Position numbers and translations under genes: made by a program. A stretch of DNA of 64,000 bases from CAZDWZ01 sp964509425 (GTDB lineage Bacteria > Bdellovibrionota_C > UBA2361 > SZUA-149 > CAZDWZ01): the NCBI GenBank assembly GCA_964509425.1, contig CAZDWZ010000002.1, forward strand, positions 372,001 through 436,000. Direction: 5' to 3'. Positions 53,926 to 63,303 of this stretch are shown one piece after another (the stretch's first letter is position 1; the number at the start of each line of letters is the position of its first letter). Below the pieces are notes generated by a model. It did not search any database and was not told where the DNA came from. It was given only the letters and a program-made list of their open reading frames with translations.

Positions 53926-56043
53926 TTGCTCTCAATGTTTAACTCTTGTTACGCTATGAGCCCCTTAGATTACGATTTGACTAAGCGGAGCGAGCGAGTA
54001 AAGAACAAATCTTGCTCGCAGACACGCCTTCCGCCCGGACGCCGCTCGGGCTTACGTCACCGATTTCTCCTGTCGTTCTGCCTACTTTTTCTAATCTACA
54101 ACCGATCCAGCTGTCTCGCCGAGGGAAAAAGCGTGTCCGGACGGGTCGTCGATATCTACGAGAAACCCGCATTCTCTGCCGGCGTCTGGAGCGAGTTAAA
54201 TAATGGATTGAAGCCCGTTTCGCATAGCTGGGGAGCGGGAGATGTGAATGGTGATGGCCGAACCGACATCGTTTTTCGAGATTCAAGCAGAAGACTGATT
54301 TCGATGCTTTCCAGTGAGGGAAATCGCTTCGTGCAGGTGCAAACATCGGGCCTTCTCCCGGCAGAGCTCATCGCCGGGGTCGGAGATCTCAACGGAGACG
54401 GATGCGCCGACATCGTCACCCGCGACAGCGTGGAATTTTTTTATCGCCAAGGACAAGGAGACTGCCGAGGCGGATTCACGTTCTCGGAGCGCATTCAATT
54501 GGATGCAACCTACAATCTCCGTCCGATAGGTTTCGACGGAATTTCTCCGGGTGAACAAACTTCCTTTCTCTTGACCGGTGCTTCGAACGTCTTCCGCGTT
54601 CTGAATCGCACGGTCATTCCGTTGCCTCGCTTCCAAACCTTGGAGCGCATCGAAGTAAATCATCCTCAAACCGGTGGCATTTTCGCTGATATAAACGGGG
54701 ATCGACTGCTTGATGTGCTCGCACCAGTCGCCGTCAACTCGGAGGTAAGTTGGATATCAGGAGGTGTTTCGGACTCAAATCGTGTGTTCTCGTCGATCCC
54801 GGACGCTCTCCCAAATCCGTTTGCGGTTCCGATTGAGCTGAATGGAGACGGACTCGAGGACATCCTATTCATTTCGACACGGGGCGGTCGACAGTGGTGG
54901 ACGGCCGCCTATTCCGTCGGTCAGTCCGCCGCGGAAGCAGCCATCCGATCTCCCTTTCCACTTTCCATCCAGTCGATCTCCACGTTGGCTGGAGATTTTA
55001 ACGGTGACGGGTGGATGGATTTGGGGGCAGAGGAGATAGGTTCCGGGGAACGCGTGCCGGCAAAAATTTGGATTGCACTTCGGCAACCGCCACGCGGAAT
55101 TGCGGATGTCTCACTTCACGATTCGACCGGCAAAGTGATTTCCCAAACGGATATAACCGGAAAATTTGCTCTTCCCGCGGAACCCGGTACCGTGATCACT
55201 CCGAAGCGAGACGGTTATGCATTTAGGCCAGCGTCGTTGTCGTTCGAGGAGACCGCAGACAGGATGCAATTCGCGGGAGGAGAATGGGGTCCGCGCGCGA
55301 AAATATTCGGCCGTGAATTATCACTTCTCGAACCCGAGAATGGGCCTCACATCTGCCTCGCCTATCGGGCTGGGACAGACGAAGCTTACATCCCGTACGA
55401 TAGACAAACCGAAACACAACAGTACGAGAAATGGGGACAAACTTCGTATGCATGTCCTCACGGATACGCGGTGTTCAGCATACTGAGAATAGAACGGAGC
55501 TCGGATGGGCGCCTGTCGCATCCGGCGTCAGGGAAATGCTGCCGGCTTCCAGACGAGGACATCCTCAGTTCAAACACGGTGTATGTCGCGGATGTCTGTC
55601 CGGAAAATTTTGTTATGACGGGATTTCGACCCAGCGTGAATCCGAAGTCGAGGTCGGGTGAGGTTCGATGCACTGAACTTAATACCGAGCGATATCAGCT
55701 CGGTGACACTTTCCCGGGGACGTTTGCCGGGTACGCCTTTTCGATGCGGCGGCAGTCGAATCGAATCGCCGTATCAAGTTTGCCCGTAGCCTTTCGCTAC
55801 GGAGCGGTTCGCTCCACTTGGGATCTTCGGAACTCCCAAACCTGCGTCGGTGGGACCGATGGTGGAATTTTGACCGACATTTCAGGGAAAGTCTGCAAAG
55901 ACCATTTATTCCGTTCGTTGCAGTATCGCGGGGCTGAGGGAGATCCACCACGAGGCACGGCGGTTCAGATATTCCCTCGGTGTGACGTTCTGAGCGACAT
56001 TTATTCGCCGCTCGGCGGCTGTGTATCAAAGAGCGAGAATTGA
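53926..56043 (+). CDS. Secreted FG-GAP repeat protein with C-terminal Cys-rich domain
   Basis: The 705-residue protein has a long N-region then a signal helix (RFLLSFCLLFLIYNRSSCLA). It contains five FG-GAP/VCBS repeats with calcium motifs (DVNGDGRTDIV, DLNGDGCADIV, DINGDRLLDVL, ELNGDGLEDIL, DFNGDGWMDLG; residues ~95-375). A carboxypeptidase-regulatory-like segment follows, then the Cys-rich domain (~490-700) shared with the protein at 33145-33936: HICLAYR, ACPHGYAVFSI, GKCCRLPDEDIL, DVCPENFVMTG, RCTELNTERYQLG, LFRSLQYRGAEGDPPRGTAVQIFPRC. Its last 43 bases overlap the end of the next gene on the other strand. Confidence 0.85.
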   Translation: MLSMFNSCYAMSPLDYDLTKRSERVKNKSCSQTRLPPGRRSGLRHRFLLSFCLLFLIYNRSSCLAEGKSVSGRVVDIYEKPAFSAGVWSELNNGLKPVSHSWGAGDVNGDGRTDIVFRDSSRRLISMLSSEGNRFVQVQTSGLLPAELIAGVGDLNGDGCADIVTRDSVEFFYRQGQGDCRGGFTFSERIQLDATYNLRPIGFDGISPGEQTSFLLTGASNVFRVLNRTVIPLPRFQTLERIEVNHPQTGGIFADINGDRLLDVLAPVAVNSEVSWISGGVSDSNRVFSSIPDALPNPFAVPIELNGDGLEDILFISTRGGRQWWTAAYSVGQSAAEAAIRSPFPLSIQSISTLAGDFNGDGWMDLGAEEIGSGERVPAKIWIALRQPPRGIADVSLHDSTGKVISQTDITGKFALPAEPGTVITPKRDGYAFRPASLSFEETADRMQFAGGEWGPRAKIFGRELSLLEPENGPHICLAYRAGTDEAYIPYDRQTETQQYEKWGQTSYACPHGYAVFSILRIERSSDGRLSHPASGKCCRLPDEDILSSNTVYVADVCPENFVMTGFRPSVNPKSRSGEVRCTELNTERYQLGDTFPGTFAGYAFSMRRQSNRIAVSSLPVAFRYGAVRSTWDLRNSQTCVGGTDGGILTDISGKVCKDHLFRSLQYRGAEGDPPRGTAVQIFPRCDVLSDIYSPLGGCVSKSEN

Positions 56044-57584
56044 AATGTGGTACCTCGACCTTTCTCGCTTTCAACCTCAATCTTTCCATGATGCAGCTCG
56101 ACGATGCGTTTTGCGATCGCAAGTCCGAGCCCAGCGCCGCCGGGAGAGTCCTGGCGCACAGCGCCACGATCATAGCGATTAAAGATCGTTGGAAGATTCT
56201 CAGCTGGAATGCCGATTCCGGAATCCGAGACTCGGATCAAGACACCGCCATTTAGTGGCGAGACTCGGATCTGAACGACACCGAAGGCAGGAGTGTAACG
56301 AATGGCGTTTCCGACGAGATTGCCAAGCAGCCGGACGAGCAAGAGTCTGTCGGCATGGATTGACGTCACATTCGTCTGAACATCTTGGAGCAGCATTACT
56401 CCCGCTGCTTGCGCCTCAGGGAGGAATCGAGCAGCTACATCCTCCACTATCTCCGGAATCGAAACTACCTCCGGATGAATGGCAAGGTCCTCTGCTTCAA
56501 GCTGCGAGAGTTGAAGTAATTCATTCAGCATACTCTCCAAAATGTCGATGCTCGACTCAAATGCCCGAAGCACGCTCAGCTCCTCCGCGTTGCCTTGAAA
56601 CGCTTGCATACGCCGCCGGATGGCGAATTGCTTGATTCGGTCGAGCGGCTCGCGAAGCGCCGCAACAACCGTTTGAACGAGCTCCTTTCGATAGAGCTCC
56701 GCATTGCGGAGATTTGCAATCGATCGCTCGATTGATTCGGCGATGGTATTCAGAGAAATGCCGATGGTGCCGAACTCATCGAAGTGCGAGACATCAACCC
56801 GAGTCTCGAACTTCCCGGCACGAAAGCTCTCCATCGCTTCTTCAATCGGTCGAAATCGTTGCATCACATTTCGAATGAGGAGAAACACGAGCAAAAACGG
56901 CACAAGCACTGCAGCGATACTCATCGCCGCGCCCTGGGATATCATCACATTCTCCCTCGCGACGCCTTGGGCCCGCGCGAAAAATTCACTCGCGTCAAGA
57001 AGCGCATAGACATAGCCATCCCTCGATGGTCGACCCGCCGAGCTCCCGGGCTTCGCCTGCACTCTTACCGCTGAAGCAAATTGGATTTTCGATATGGAGA
57101 AGGGAGTCATCAAGTTCTTATGACCCGGGGAAACGTGCGCCCCCTGCGCCTTGGTAAACTCCGAAGGCCCTTCCTTGATACGCTTCTCAAGCGCTTCGAA
57201 CTCAATGAACTGCCGCCGGGCCGGACTGGTGCGAGACAACCAATCAAGTATCATGCCGTTCTCATCTAAGAGAAAGATCGGCGTATTTGGATTAACCTCG
57301 TTGAAAAAATCGGCGGCCGCTCGTTCTTCGGAGATGGAGGCATGCACGTCGAGGAGCGGCTGGAACATTTTCGCAAAGCCCCCGGCGACGTCGGACTGAG
57401 CATGATGGAGCGCGATCGATCGCAACGAGAAAGTAAACTCTGGTACAGCGAAGAAAATGATCACTGCCGAAATAAAAAATGCCGCTATCATGCTGACGGT
57501 CACGCGAAATCGAATGGTATCGCGCGTCGAAATTCGATAGCGGATTCTCCGCTGAACGAGTGCGATGAAGTCGTTCAAACCCAT
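56001..57584 (-). CDS. Sensor histidine kinase lacking the phospho-accepting histidine
   Basis: The 527-residue membrane protein has two helices (~30-50 and ~215-235), a periplasmic sensor, HAMP (~240-290) and a HisKA region RKELVQTVVAALREPLDRIK, where the normal H-E (as in V-S-H-E-L-R-x-P-L) is A-A. The ATPase domain, by contrast, is intact: LVGNAIRYTP, DSGIGIP, PGGAGLGLAIAKRIVE. Thus it could bind ATP but not autophosphorylate in the usual way. No regulator is adjacent. It lies 11 bases after the DUF1963 gene on the same strand and is probably co-transcribed. Confidence 0.9.
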   Translation of the reverse strand: MGLNDFIALVQRRIRYRISTRDTIRFRVTVSMIAAFFISAVIIFFAVPEFTFSLRSIALHHAQSDVAGGFAKMFQPLLDVHASISEERAAADFFNEVNPNTPIFLLDENGMILDWLSRTSPARRQFIEFEALEKRIKEGPSEFTKAQGAHVSPGHKNLMTPFSISKIQFASAVRVQAKPGSSAGRPSRDGYVYALLDASEFFARAQGVARENVMISQGAAMSIAAVLVPFLLVFLLIRNVMQRFRPIEEAMESFRAGKFETRVDVSHFDEFGTIGISLNTIAESIERSIANLRNAELYRKELVQTVVAALREPLDRIKQFAIRRRMQAFQGNAEELSVLRAFESSIDILESMLNELLQLSQLEAEDLAIHPEVVSIPEIVEDVAARFLPEAQAAGVMLLQDVQTNVTSIHADRLLLVRLLGNLVGNAIRYTPAFGVVQIRVSPLNGGVLIRVSDSGIGIPAENLPTIFNRYDRGAVRQDSPGGAGLGLAIAKRIVELHHGKIEVESEKGRGTTFQFSLFDTQPPSGE

Positions 57585-57594
57585 GTCCGCTTTC

Positions 57595-58536
57595 TCAGGA
57601 ACAATCCCACGTGTACATGACGTTCGAAAAGTTCAGGCTCTTCAAATCGTCAGGGGTGATAAAAAAGCCGGCGACCCCGAGATCACCCCACATGACCTCA
57701 GAGTCCGAAGCCTGGTGAGAAGAGAGTTGAAACAAAAGTTTTCGCTTCGAACCAGGGCGCCGGGGATCTTCTTGCGTGAAGTCGGGATACCCGCCGACTT
57801 TCGCGCTAAAGTTGTTCGGATCGAGAACTTCGAACAGAACTTCTTCGAGACTGTCTTCGTTGACTCCCGATTTTTGCGCGAGTTTCTCGACGAGCTGGAA
57901 ATACTCGTCGCCGAAGACTTCGCGGAAGCCAAAATCGTCGGTGGAAATAGTTTCGGTGGTTTTCGAGAAACTCATGCTCAACGGTTTTTTCGGATCAAAC
58001 GGGAGCATAAGATCACCCTCGGGTAACTTCGGATAATCTTTCGCCGCGGCTCCCTTGGTGAGATCAGCTTGATACACAACGCGGAAGTTTTTCTGCTGAG
58101 AGAGGAGTGCCTCATCCAACTCGCCATCGAAATTCGCGCCGTAGTGACTATCGGAAGCGATGAAGAATTGAAGCAATCCACTTTCGGGATATCCCTCCAC
58201 TTTGGGAAATTCGGTGAAATTTATCTGAGCAAGCAGAAACATCGGCTTCCCTGAAGCGTCCTTGGGAATATCCCCACCCTCGGCGATAAACGGAGTGCCC
58301 CCGACCTTACTTGCTTTTGGATCATCGGTTCCGGGACGAAGATTGACGAGCACGACATCGCGGCGCGTTTTCTCCAGTGCCGAGGTCCACGGTTTGATGA
58401 GCTCCGTCGCCTGCGCACGGCTCACCGGCCGCTTCTGGTGAGGCGCTTTATCTTCAGCCGAGGCGGACGTCGACATCAAAACAGCGCCGGTCAAAAATAG
58501 AACAAGACCGGTTTGAAGGAAGAATATTCGCGGCAT
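57595..58536 (-). CDS. Secreted DUF1963 (YwqG-like) protein
   Basis: The 313-residue product has a signal peptide (FLQTGLVLFLTGAVLMSTSASA) and a DUF1963 domain: LVNLRPGTDDPKASKVGGTP, KPMFLLAQINFTEFP, LLQFFIASDS, and the Gly-Gly-Tyr-Pro loop KVGGYPDFTQED, LLFQLSS and MWGDLGVAGFFITPDDL at the end. DUF1963 proteins are widespread with no known activity. GGGAGG five bases before ATG 58536 decides the start; the frame to 58647 is discarded. Co-transcription with the His-less sensor downstream suggests a functional link. Confidence 0.87.
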   Translation of the reverse strand: MPRIFFLQTGLVLFLTGAVLMSTSASAEDKAPHQKRPVSRAQATELIKPWTSALEKTRRDVVLVNLRPGTDDPKASKVGGTPFIAEGGDIPKDASGKPMFLLAQINFTEFPKVEGYPESGLLQFFIASDSHYGANFDGELDEALLSQQKNFRVVYQADLTKGAAAKDYPKLPEGDLMLPFDPKKPLSMSFSKTTETISTDDFGFREVFGDEYFQLVEKLAQKSGVNEDSLEEVLFEVLDPNNFSAKVGGYPDFTQEDPRRPGSKRKLLFQLSSHQASDSEVMWGDLGVAGFFITPDDLKSLNFSNVMYTWDCS

Positions 58537-58740
58537 GGAGCCTCCCAAAGCACCGTCTCGGTGTACCCGGACGGAGATCTCACGTTCGCTCATCCATATC
58601 AAAATGGAGCCGAAGCATCGACTTATCTTTACGCCGGAACGCTGCACTCATGCGGTTTTCCTCCCCGATGACTCCCGTCATAGTTGAGAAAACGTCGAAC
58701 CGTTACTGTTTCGACACGCACTCTCAACGTTAGGTGAATT

Positions 58741-59283
58741 ATGGACTCCCTCAAAGGCAAATTTATCGCGATCGTCGCTACCGACGGAGCTCAAGAAGAA
58801 GAACTCTTGGAGCCGATGAACGCGATGATGTACGAAGGTGCTACCTGCCATATTATCGCACCACACGGAGGTGAGATTCGCACATGGCGTGATCGGCAAT
58901 GGACAAAATCAATCCCTGTCCAGCTGACCTTCGAGGGAGCCGACCCAAAAAAATACGACGCCCTCTTTATTCCTGGAGGAACCATCAACTGCGATAGTCT
59001 GCGCACGGAGCGTGAAGCAGTAGAGTTCACTCGCTCGTTTTTCGAAGACGGGAAGCCTGTCGGCGCCATCTGCCACGGACCGCAGCTGCTGATTGAGGCC
59101 GGCGTGACGGAAGGACGTGAAATGACTTCTTTCCACGCTATCCAAACGGATCTGAAAAACGCCGGGGCGATCTGGAAGAATGAGGCGGTTGTCGTCGATG
59201 ACGGGCTCGTCACAAGCCGCACCCCTCTCGACCTCCCTGTTTTTATTCGCTCTCTCATTCAAGAAATCGGCAATCGTCCATAG
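58741..59283 (+). CDS. DJ-1/PfpI family protein
   Basis: The 180-residue protein belongs to the type 1 glutamine-amidotransferase-like PfpI/DJ-1 class (proteases, deglycases or chaperones). Visible: IAIVATDGAQEEELLEP with the conserved Glu near residue 20, LFIPGGTINCDSLR near 80, and the nucleophilic Cys in GAICHGPQLLIEAG near residue 105, followed by a His. The closing segment VTSRTPLDLPVFIRSL is also typical. The start ATG 58741 is well placed. It probably acts in the cytoplasm against damaged proteins or aldehydes; that is family knowledge, not seen. Confidence 0.93.
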   Translation: MDSLKGKFIAIVATDGAQEEELLEPMNAMMYEGATCHIIAPHGGEIRTWRDRQWTKSIPVQLTFEGADPKKYDALFIPGGTINCDSLRTEREAVEFTRSFFEDGKPVGAICHGPQLLIEAGVTEGREMTSFHAIQTDLKNAGAIWKNEAVVVDDGLVTSRTPLDLPVFIRSLIQEIGNRP

Positions 59284-59291
59284 GAAAAATT

Positions 59292-59312
59292 ACGGCGCCG
59301 CCTCGGCGCCGT
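59292..59312. repeat. Strong hairpin after the PfpI gene
   Basis: ACGGCGCCG and CGGCGCCGT form a 9-bp perfect stem with a CCT loop, starting 8 bases after the PfpI stop codon. There is no following T-run. Its right arm reaches the GTG at 59311, an argument against using that as a start for the next gene. Confidence 0.65.
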
Positions 59313-59463
59313 GCTTCGCCCTCTCAAACCCCTTCGATTCCTCTCAACCGACTCCGAAAAAAAACTCCAATTTCCCCGTCCTGCCCTCCCTTTGAAACCC
59401 GGCCATATAACCGGAGAGAGTGTCTCGTTTCGTTTGGCCGGTATCTTCCGAGATCAAAATTTT

Positions 59464-62046
59464 ATGCCTACTCCGGATCGACCTTCTCTTCAGCAGCCGT
59501 CACCCTCGAGTTCTCCCAAACTCCCCGGGATTGAGGCCATGGTTCTCGCGTTGACGCTCACCCTTCCGCACCACACTCAGGAACCGGACACCCGATTGGA
59601 AAACACCATCGAGCCTCGCCAGACCACCAGAGCGGTGTTCCTGGCATTCGTCGCGGAACACAAGAAATTCCTGACGGCTTGCGAGAATACTGCAAACCTC
59701 GACACCATGCAGTTTCTCGACGAGACGGCGAAAACCGGCGTCATTTACGAACTCGAAAATAAGCGGCGAAGGCTGGAAATGTCTCTGCTGAAGCCTGACC
59801 CGCCGGCAACTGCGAGCAAGGAACTCAAAGAAGTAGACGACCGCCTGCGTGCTCTCTGCGAGGATCGCACTGAAAGGTTCAAAGCGTTCAACGAGATGGT
59901 CTCTCGAGGAACGATTCATCTCGAGACGATCTCCACGCTTCGAGGCAATGCACGATACGCCGCGCAAAAGGAGCTCATCTCGCTTTTCGAGCGAAATCCC
60001 GAACTCCGGGGAAGTTTTTTGAGAGTGCCGAATCCGGATTTTGTCCGGGATCAAACTCCTGTGGGAACGGGTGGAACGTCCACCGGACGAGGAAATGACT
60101 CGTCACCATGGCGTGTTTACGCGCCCTCCGGAGTAATCGGCGGCCCTGCTCCGGCCCGAGGCGGAGCGGATCCTGTTGCAACGCTCCTTGGAGGAGATAA
60201 TTCGCTTCCGACGACGATAGCCGCACTCAATGCGGTCACCGACCGGCTCGCCGCCCGCTTCCCTCATCAGGCCGATTTCGACAAAGTAGCGGCAGCGTGC
60301 GGGATATCGGCAATCGACGACGAGATAAAATCGTTCGTTTCTTCATCTTTTGCGATCACAGATCCCATAGTCGCAGGAGAAGCGAGAGACCGAGAGCTCA
60401 AGAACCGAGACCTCACCGCGCGGCGATTACCAGCGCTGGCACGCGATCTCGTTGAGCGCTATCAGGCGCTTGAACAAGTACTCCAGAATCCGGATAGTCG
60501 TGCCGCGCTATTTCGTGAATTGACGGACAACGGACGCACGACTTCCCGACACACGAAGGGATTTCCAGCGCACAGTGAACCGGCACAAAAATACGACGCG
60601 AGAATCGGCTCGCTCATACGGCTCTTGCAGAGCAGCCCGCACGTCATTGAAGCGGCCGCAATTACGCCCCCGAAAGCCCCGATCCGTCAGATAGATCCCC
60701 CGAAGGCAAAAACAACACTCGGCGCCGGAAGGTCGGCAGGCCTCGAGAGCGCCGTCGTAGCGGCTCCGACGGGGCGCGAACACACACCGCAGCGAAAATC
60801 CGCAGAAGTCACTTATCCCCGGCCCAACCCCGAGCTTGCCGGTATTCGTGGCGCGGCAGAAGAAGCAAGCAAAATCGCTTTAACAAAAGTTCTCACACAC
60901 GCGCTCGGAACTCAGATGTATACGCCGCTTCCTGGCGTTCAGGACCCAACGACTCACTTCCTGCTGAAAGCGGCGGATGCCTCGCGTGTTCAGGACAACA
61001 GAACGAGCGACTACCTTGCCACACAACGTTTGGTGGCTACTAACAAGGCGCTTGCCGAAGTCCACGTTGACGGCTCGCCATTTCGTAGGCTCTCGGTTTT
61101 AAAAATCGAAATGCACCAAGAACTCGCGCTTGCAGAAAAGTCATCCCCGAATCCGAGTTCGTACGAGGCAGCGGTATTGCGCATCCGCGACCGCTACGCC
61201 GTCCGGGCCGAAGCAATCGTAAGAGCAGATATCCCGCTGCTCAATCCGGAAGACCACAACTTTCCGGAGCTCCTGCTCAGCTCACAGCAGATACTAGACA
61301 GAAAGCGGCTCTTCATTAAAAATTTGGAATGGAAAGCAGCACAGATTCCGGACCGGACTGAAGCGCCTCCTCTCGGTCGCGGGCTCCCGGCGGCTCCAGC
61401 CTTTCTTCCTCCTGCTGATGAAAAATTTGTCCTGCCGAAGCTTCCCGAGATCGCGCGCGCCCCCGAACCGGACCCGGAGATTACCCTCGATCTTTCGACT
61501 CGGGTCGCGATCAACTATCTTCAACCGACCATGAGCTCAATGATCTTGATCGAAGGACAGGTGAACGGAGCGCCTATTGTGGTCCTCTACGACACGGTCA
61601 AGCAAGAGCTGCGATCGGACAGAGGAATGTTCGAAGCGTCGGGGGTTCGGTTCGTCGATACCGGTGAGAAGGGCCAAAATGGGATGCCTAAAGTCCGAAT
61701 CGATTTCACGATGCCCGGGACTTTCAAGGTTGATTATCGCGGGAACAATGGAAATTCATCGATTGCAAAATGGTCAGGCACGATCGCGCCGAAATCCACC
61801 CACGAGTTGAACATGCGGCGATTGAACGAATGCCAGGCGGCGGGAGTCAACAAATGGAATGACTCACTCGCGTCGGCCGCTTTTAACGAAAAAGGAGAGA
61901 AATTCAGCTACGCCTACAGCGCGAGCGCGAAACGCCTATTTGCACGAGCTCCCGACGGCAAGACATTCTTCGCGTATCACGCCGAAACAAACAGCTGGCA
62001 CAGCGTACCTGCGGAAAAGATGCCGAAGAATCTGCTTCCAACGTAA
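59464..62046 (+). CDS. Large hypothetical protein, helical with C-terminal beta domain
   Basis: This ~860-residue protein has no signal peptide or membrane segment. The N-terminal two thirds are helical with charged coiled-coil-like stretches (ELENKRRRLEMSLL, KELKEVDDRLRALCEDRTERF) separated by Pro/Gly-rich linkers. The last ~200 residues are beta-rich (SMILIEGQVNGAPIVVLYDT, KVDYRGNNGNSSIAKWSG). I do not recognise any domain. ATG 59464 is taken as the start because the in-frame GTG 59311 lies in the hairpin. The gene stands alone and converges with the next. Confidence 0.7.
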   Translation: MPTPDRPSLQQPSPSSSPKLPGIEAMVLALTLTLPHHTQEPDTRLENTIEPRQTTRAVFLAFVAEHKKFLTACENTANLDTMQFLDETAKTGVIYELENKRRRLEMSLLKPDPPATASKELKEVDDRLRALCEDRTERFKAFNEMVSRGTIHLETISTLRGNARYAAQKELISLFERNPELRGSFLRVPNPDFVRDQTPVGTGGTSTGRGNDSSPWRVYAPSGVIGGPAPARGGADPVATLLGGDNSLPTTIAALNAVTDRLAARFPHQADFDKVAAACGISAIDDEIKSFVSSSFAITDPIVAGEARDRELKNRDLTARRLPALARDLVERYQALEQVLQNPDSRAALFRELTDNGRTTSRHTKGFPAHSEPAQKYDARIGSLIRLLQSSPHVIEAAAITPPKAPIRQIDPPKAKTTLGAGRSAGLESAVVAAPTGREHTPQRKSAEVTYPRPNPELAGIRGAAEEASKIALTKVLTHALGTQMYTPLPGVQDPTTHFLLKAADASRVQDNRTSDYLATQRLVATNKALAEVHVDGSPFRRLSVLKIEMHQELALAEKSSPNPSSYEAAVLRIRDRYAVRAEAIVRADIPLLNPEDHNFPELLLSSQQILDRKRLFIKNLEWKAAQIPDRTEAPPLGRGLPAAPAFLPPADEKFVLPKLPEIARAPEPDPEITLDLSTRVAINYLQPTMSSMILIEGQVNGAPIVVLYDTVKQELRSDRGMFEASGVRFVDTGEKGQNGMPKVRIDFTMPGTFKVDYRGNNGNSSIAKWSGTIAPKSTHELNMRRLNECQAAGVNKWNDSLASAAFNEKGEKFSYAYSASAKRLFARAPDGKTFFAYHAETNSWHSVPAEKMPKNLLPT

Positions 62047-62075
62047 GGTCGTGGGCGCTCGGCATAACGGCGGCG

Positions 62076-62384
62076 TTAGCTTCGAACCTTGACCTTGCTG
62101 ACGAGCTGGCCGATCTCCGCATTCCCGTAGGCGCCGTAAGCATCGATGATAGTGCCTCGGCGGCCGTCTCGTGTCTCAATCGCGTAGACAACAGCCATCT
62201 CGGACGGATCGGAAGCGCCTTCGGAGCGAGAGGCCTCCAGGATCTCCAGCTCCTCAGGACGGTAAGATACCGAGCTTCCCATGATGAGGAGGCGGTCTCC
62301 GGTCACTTGGAAGCGATCGATGAATCCCGCCTGCTCGAAATCTTCAAGCGAAGAGGCTACCGACTTAAACTGCAACTTTGTCAT
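62076..62384 (-). CDS. Small protein of the family often misnamed phosphoribosylpyrophosphate synthetase
   Basis: The 102-residue protein matches, from memory, a family of ~100-residue proteins common in Bacteroidetes: helix with LEDFEQAGFIDRFQV, then a beta part with YRPEELEILEASR and the typical end AVVYAIETRDGRRGTIIDAYGAYG. Despite database names it is far too short for PRPP synthetase and has none of its active-site motifs. Function unknown. It lies eight bases downstream of the small membrane protein gene on the same strand. Confidence 0.7.
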   Translation of the reverse strand: MTKLQFKSVASSLEDFEQAGFIDRFQVTGDRLLIMGSSVSYRPEELEILEASRSEGASDPSEMAVVYAIETRDGRRGTIIDAYGAYGNAEIGQLVSKVKVRS

Positions 62385-62391
62385 CGTAGCC

Positions 62392-62631
62392 TCATGGAGC
62401 CGGCGAAACCGCTTGGCTCGTGTTATTCATCTCTCGATTCGGAGCGTCTGCTGAATACATCCAGCTCCCAAGAACAAAAATGCTTACCGCTATGCAAATT
62501 CCCCAGAAAAGAATTCCGAACCACGCTTTTAAAAGCGGGTGCATAGGTGGGTCATCAAATGTACCTTCGGATTGACGAATTACGTCTTCTTTCTGCAATT
62601 CATTCTCATATGAGTTCGGAGATACTTGCAT
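62392..62631 (-). CDS. Small single-helix membrane protein
   Basis: The 79-residue product has a polar N-terminus, one membrane helix (AWFGILFWGICIAVSIFVLGSW) and a short polar tail. Its stop is eight bases before the start of the next gene, so they are probably co-transcribed. No family recognised; the existence of the gene rests on its length, helix and spacing. Confidence 0.5.
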   Translation of the reverse strand: MQVSPNSYENELQKEDVIRQSEGTFDDPPMHPLLKAWFGILFWGICIAVSIFVLGSWMYSADAPNREMNNTSQAVSPAP

Positions 62632-62715
62632 AAATTTTTAGCCTCCAAAAAATTGGTCTCTAACCTAATTCTCGAACAGCACCACATTTCACTTCTCGCC
62701 GATTCCGTTCTCCGA

Positions 62716-63303
62716 TCACATGAGTTCGGTGTGATGACCGCTCCACGCATCCCGGAAGGTACGCAAGGTTTCCGCCTTTGCAGTCGTGCTCAATTGGAAT
62801 CCTTCTTGGTTCAACTCGTCCATGACCGCAACCGGCACGAGGTAGCCGAGCTCTACGACTTCTGGAGTGAGCTGATGCAAATATTTTGCTGCGAGCATTG
62901 CACAATCATTCTCCTCGAGAGCGAGTGCAGTGGAAAGCAACATCGAGTACGTCGTACAGAGAAAATGCAAGGCCGTAACATCGTCGCGGAGCATTCGCGA
63001 AGCAGTCTCGCTTCGAAGCTGCCCATAAATTCCGGCAATGAATCCCGAGACGGTAGTCACTGCTGATTTGAATTCGCCTTCGATCCCTGCGCCACCGTAA
63101 ACGGAATCGATGATTGCTTTTAATCCAGCCTCTTGGCCGCGAAGAGTTTCGCGAATTTTCTTCAGGCAAAATTCCGCATCATTCAACTTTTCGATGGAGC
63201 TCGAAGCTATGTGATTATCGATCGCCAATCCGACGTGCCGCACCGCGGCGAACTGATCACACGTATACGAGCGAACTAGATCCTGAGCTTTATCTGACTT
63301 CAT
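62716..63303 (-). CDS. Helical protein, possibly ferritin-like (YciF/DUF892-like)
   Basis: This 195-residue protein is predicted to be a bundle of about five helices (LRGQEAGLKAIIDSVYG, FIAGIYGQLRSETASRML, TALHFLCTTYSMLLSTALAL, DCAMLAAKYLHQLTPEVVEL). The pattern resembles ferritin-like DUF892/YciF proteins, but I cannot point to a convincing metal site. ATG 63303 has GGAGAATC just before it; the frame to 63402 adds 33 residues without homology. It is transcribed leftward toward the small membrane protein gene. Confidence 0.55.
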   Translation of the reverse strand: MKSDKAQDLVRSYTCDQFAAVRHVGLAIDNHIASSSIEKLNDAEFCLKKIRETLRGQEAGLKAIIDSVYGGAGIEGEFKSAVTTVSGFIAGIYGQLRSETASRMLRDDVTALHFLCTTYSMLLSTALALEENDCAMLAAKYLHQLTPEVVELGYLVPVAVMDELNQEGFQLSTTAKAETLRTFRDAWSGHHTELM

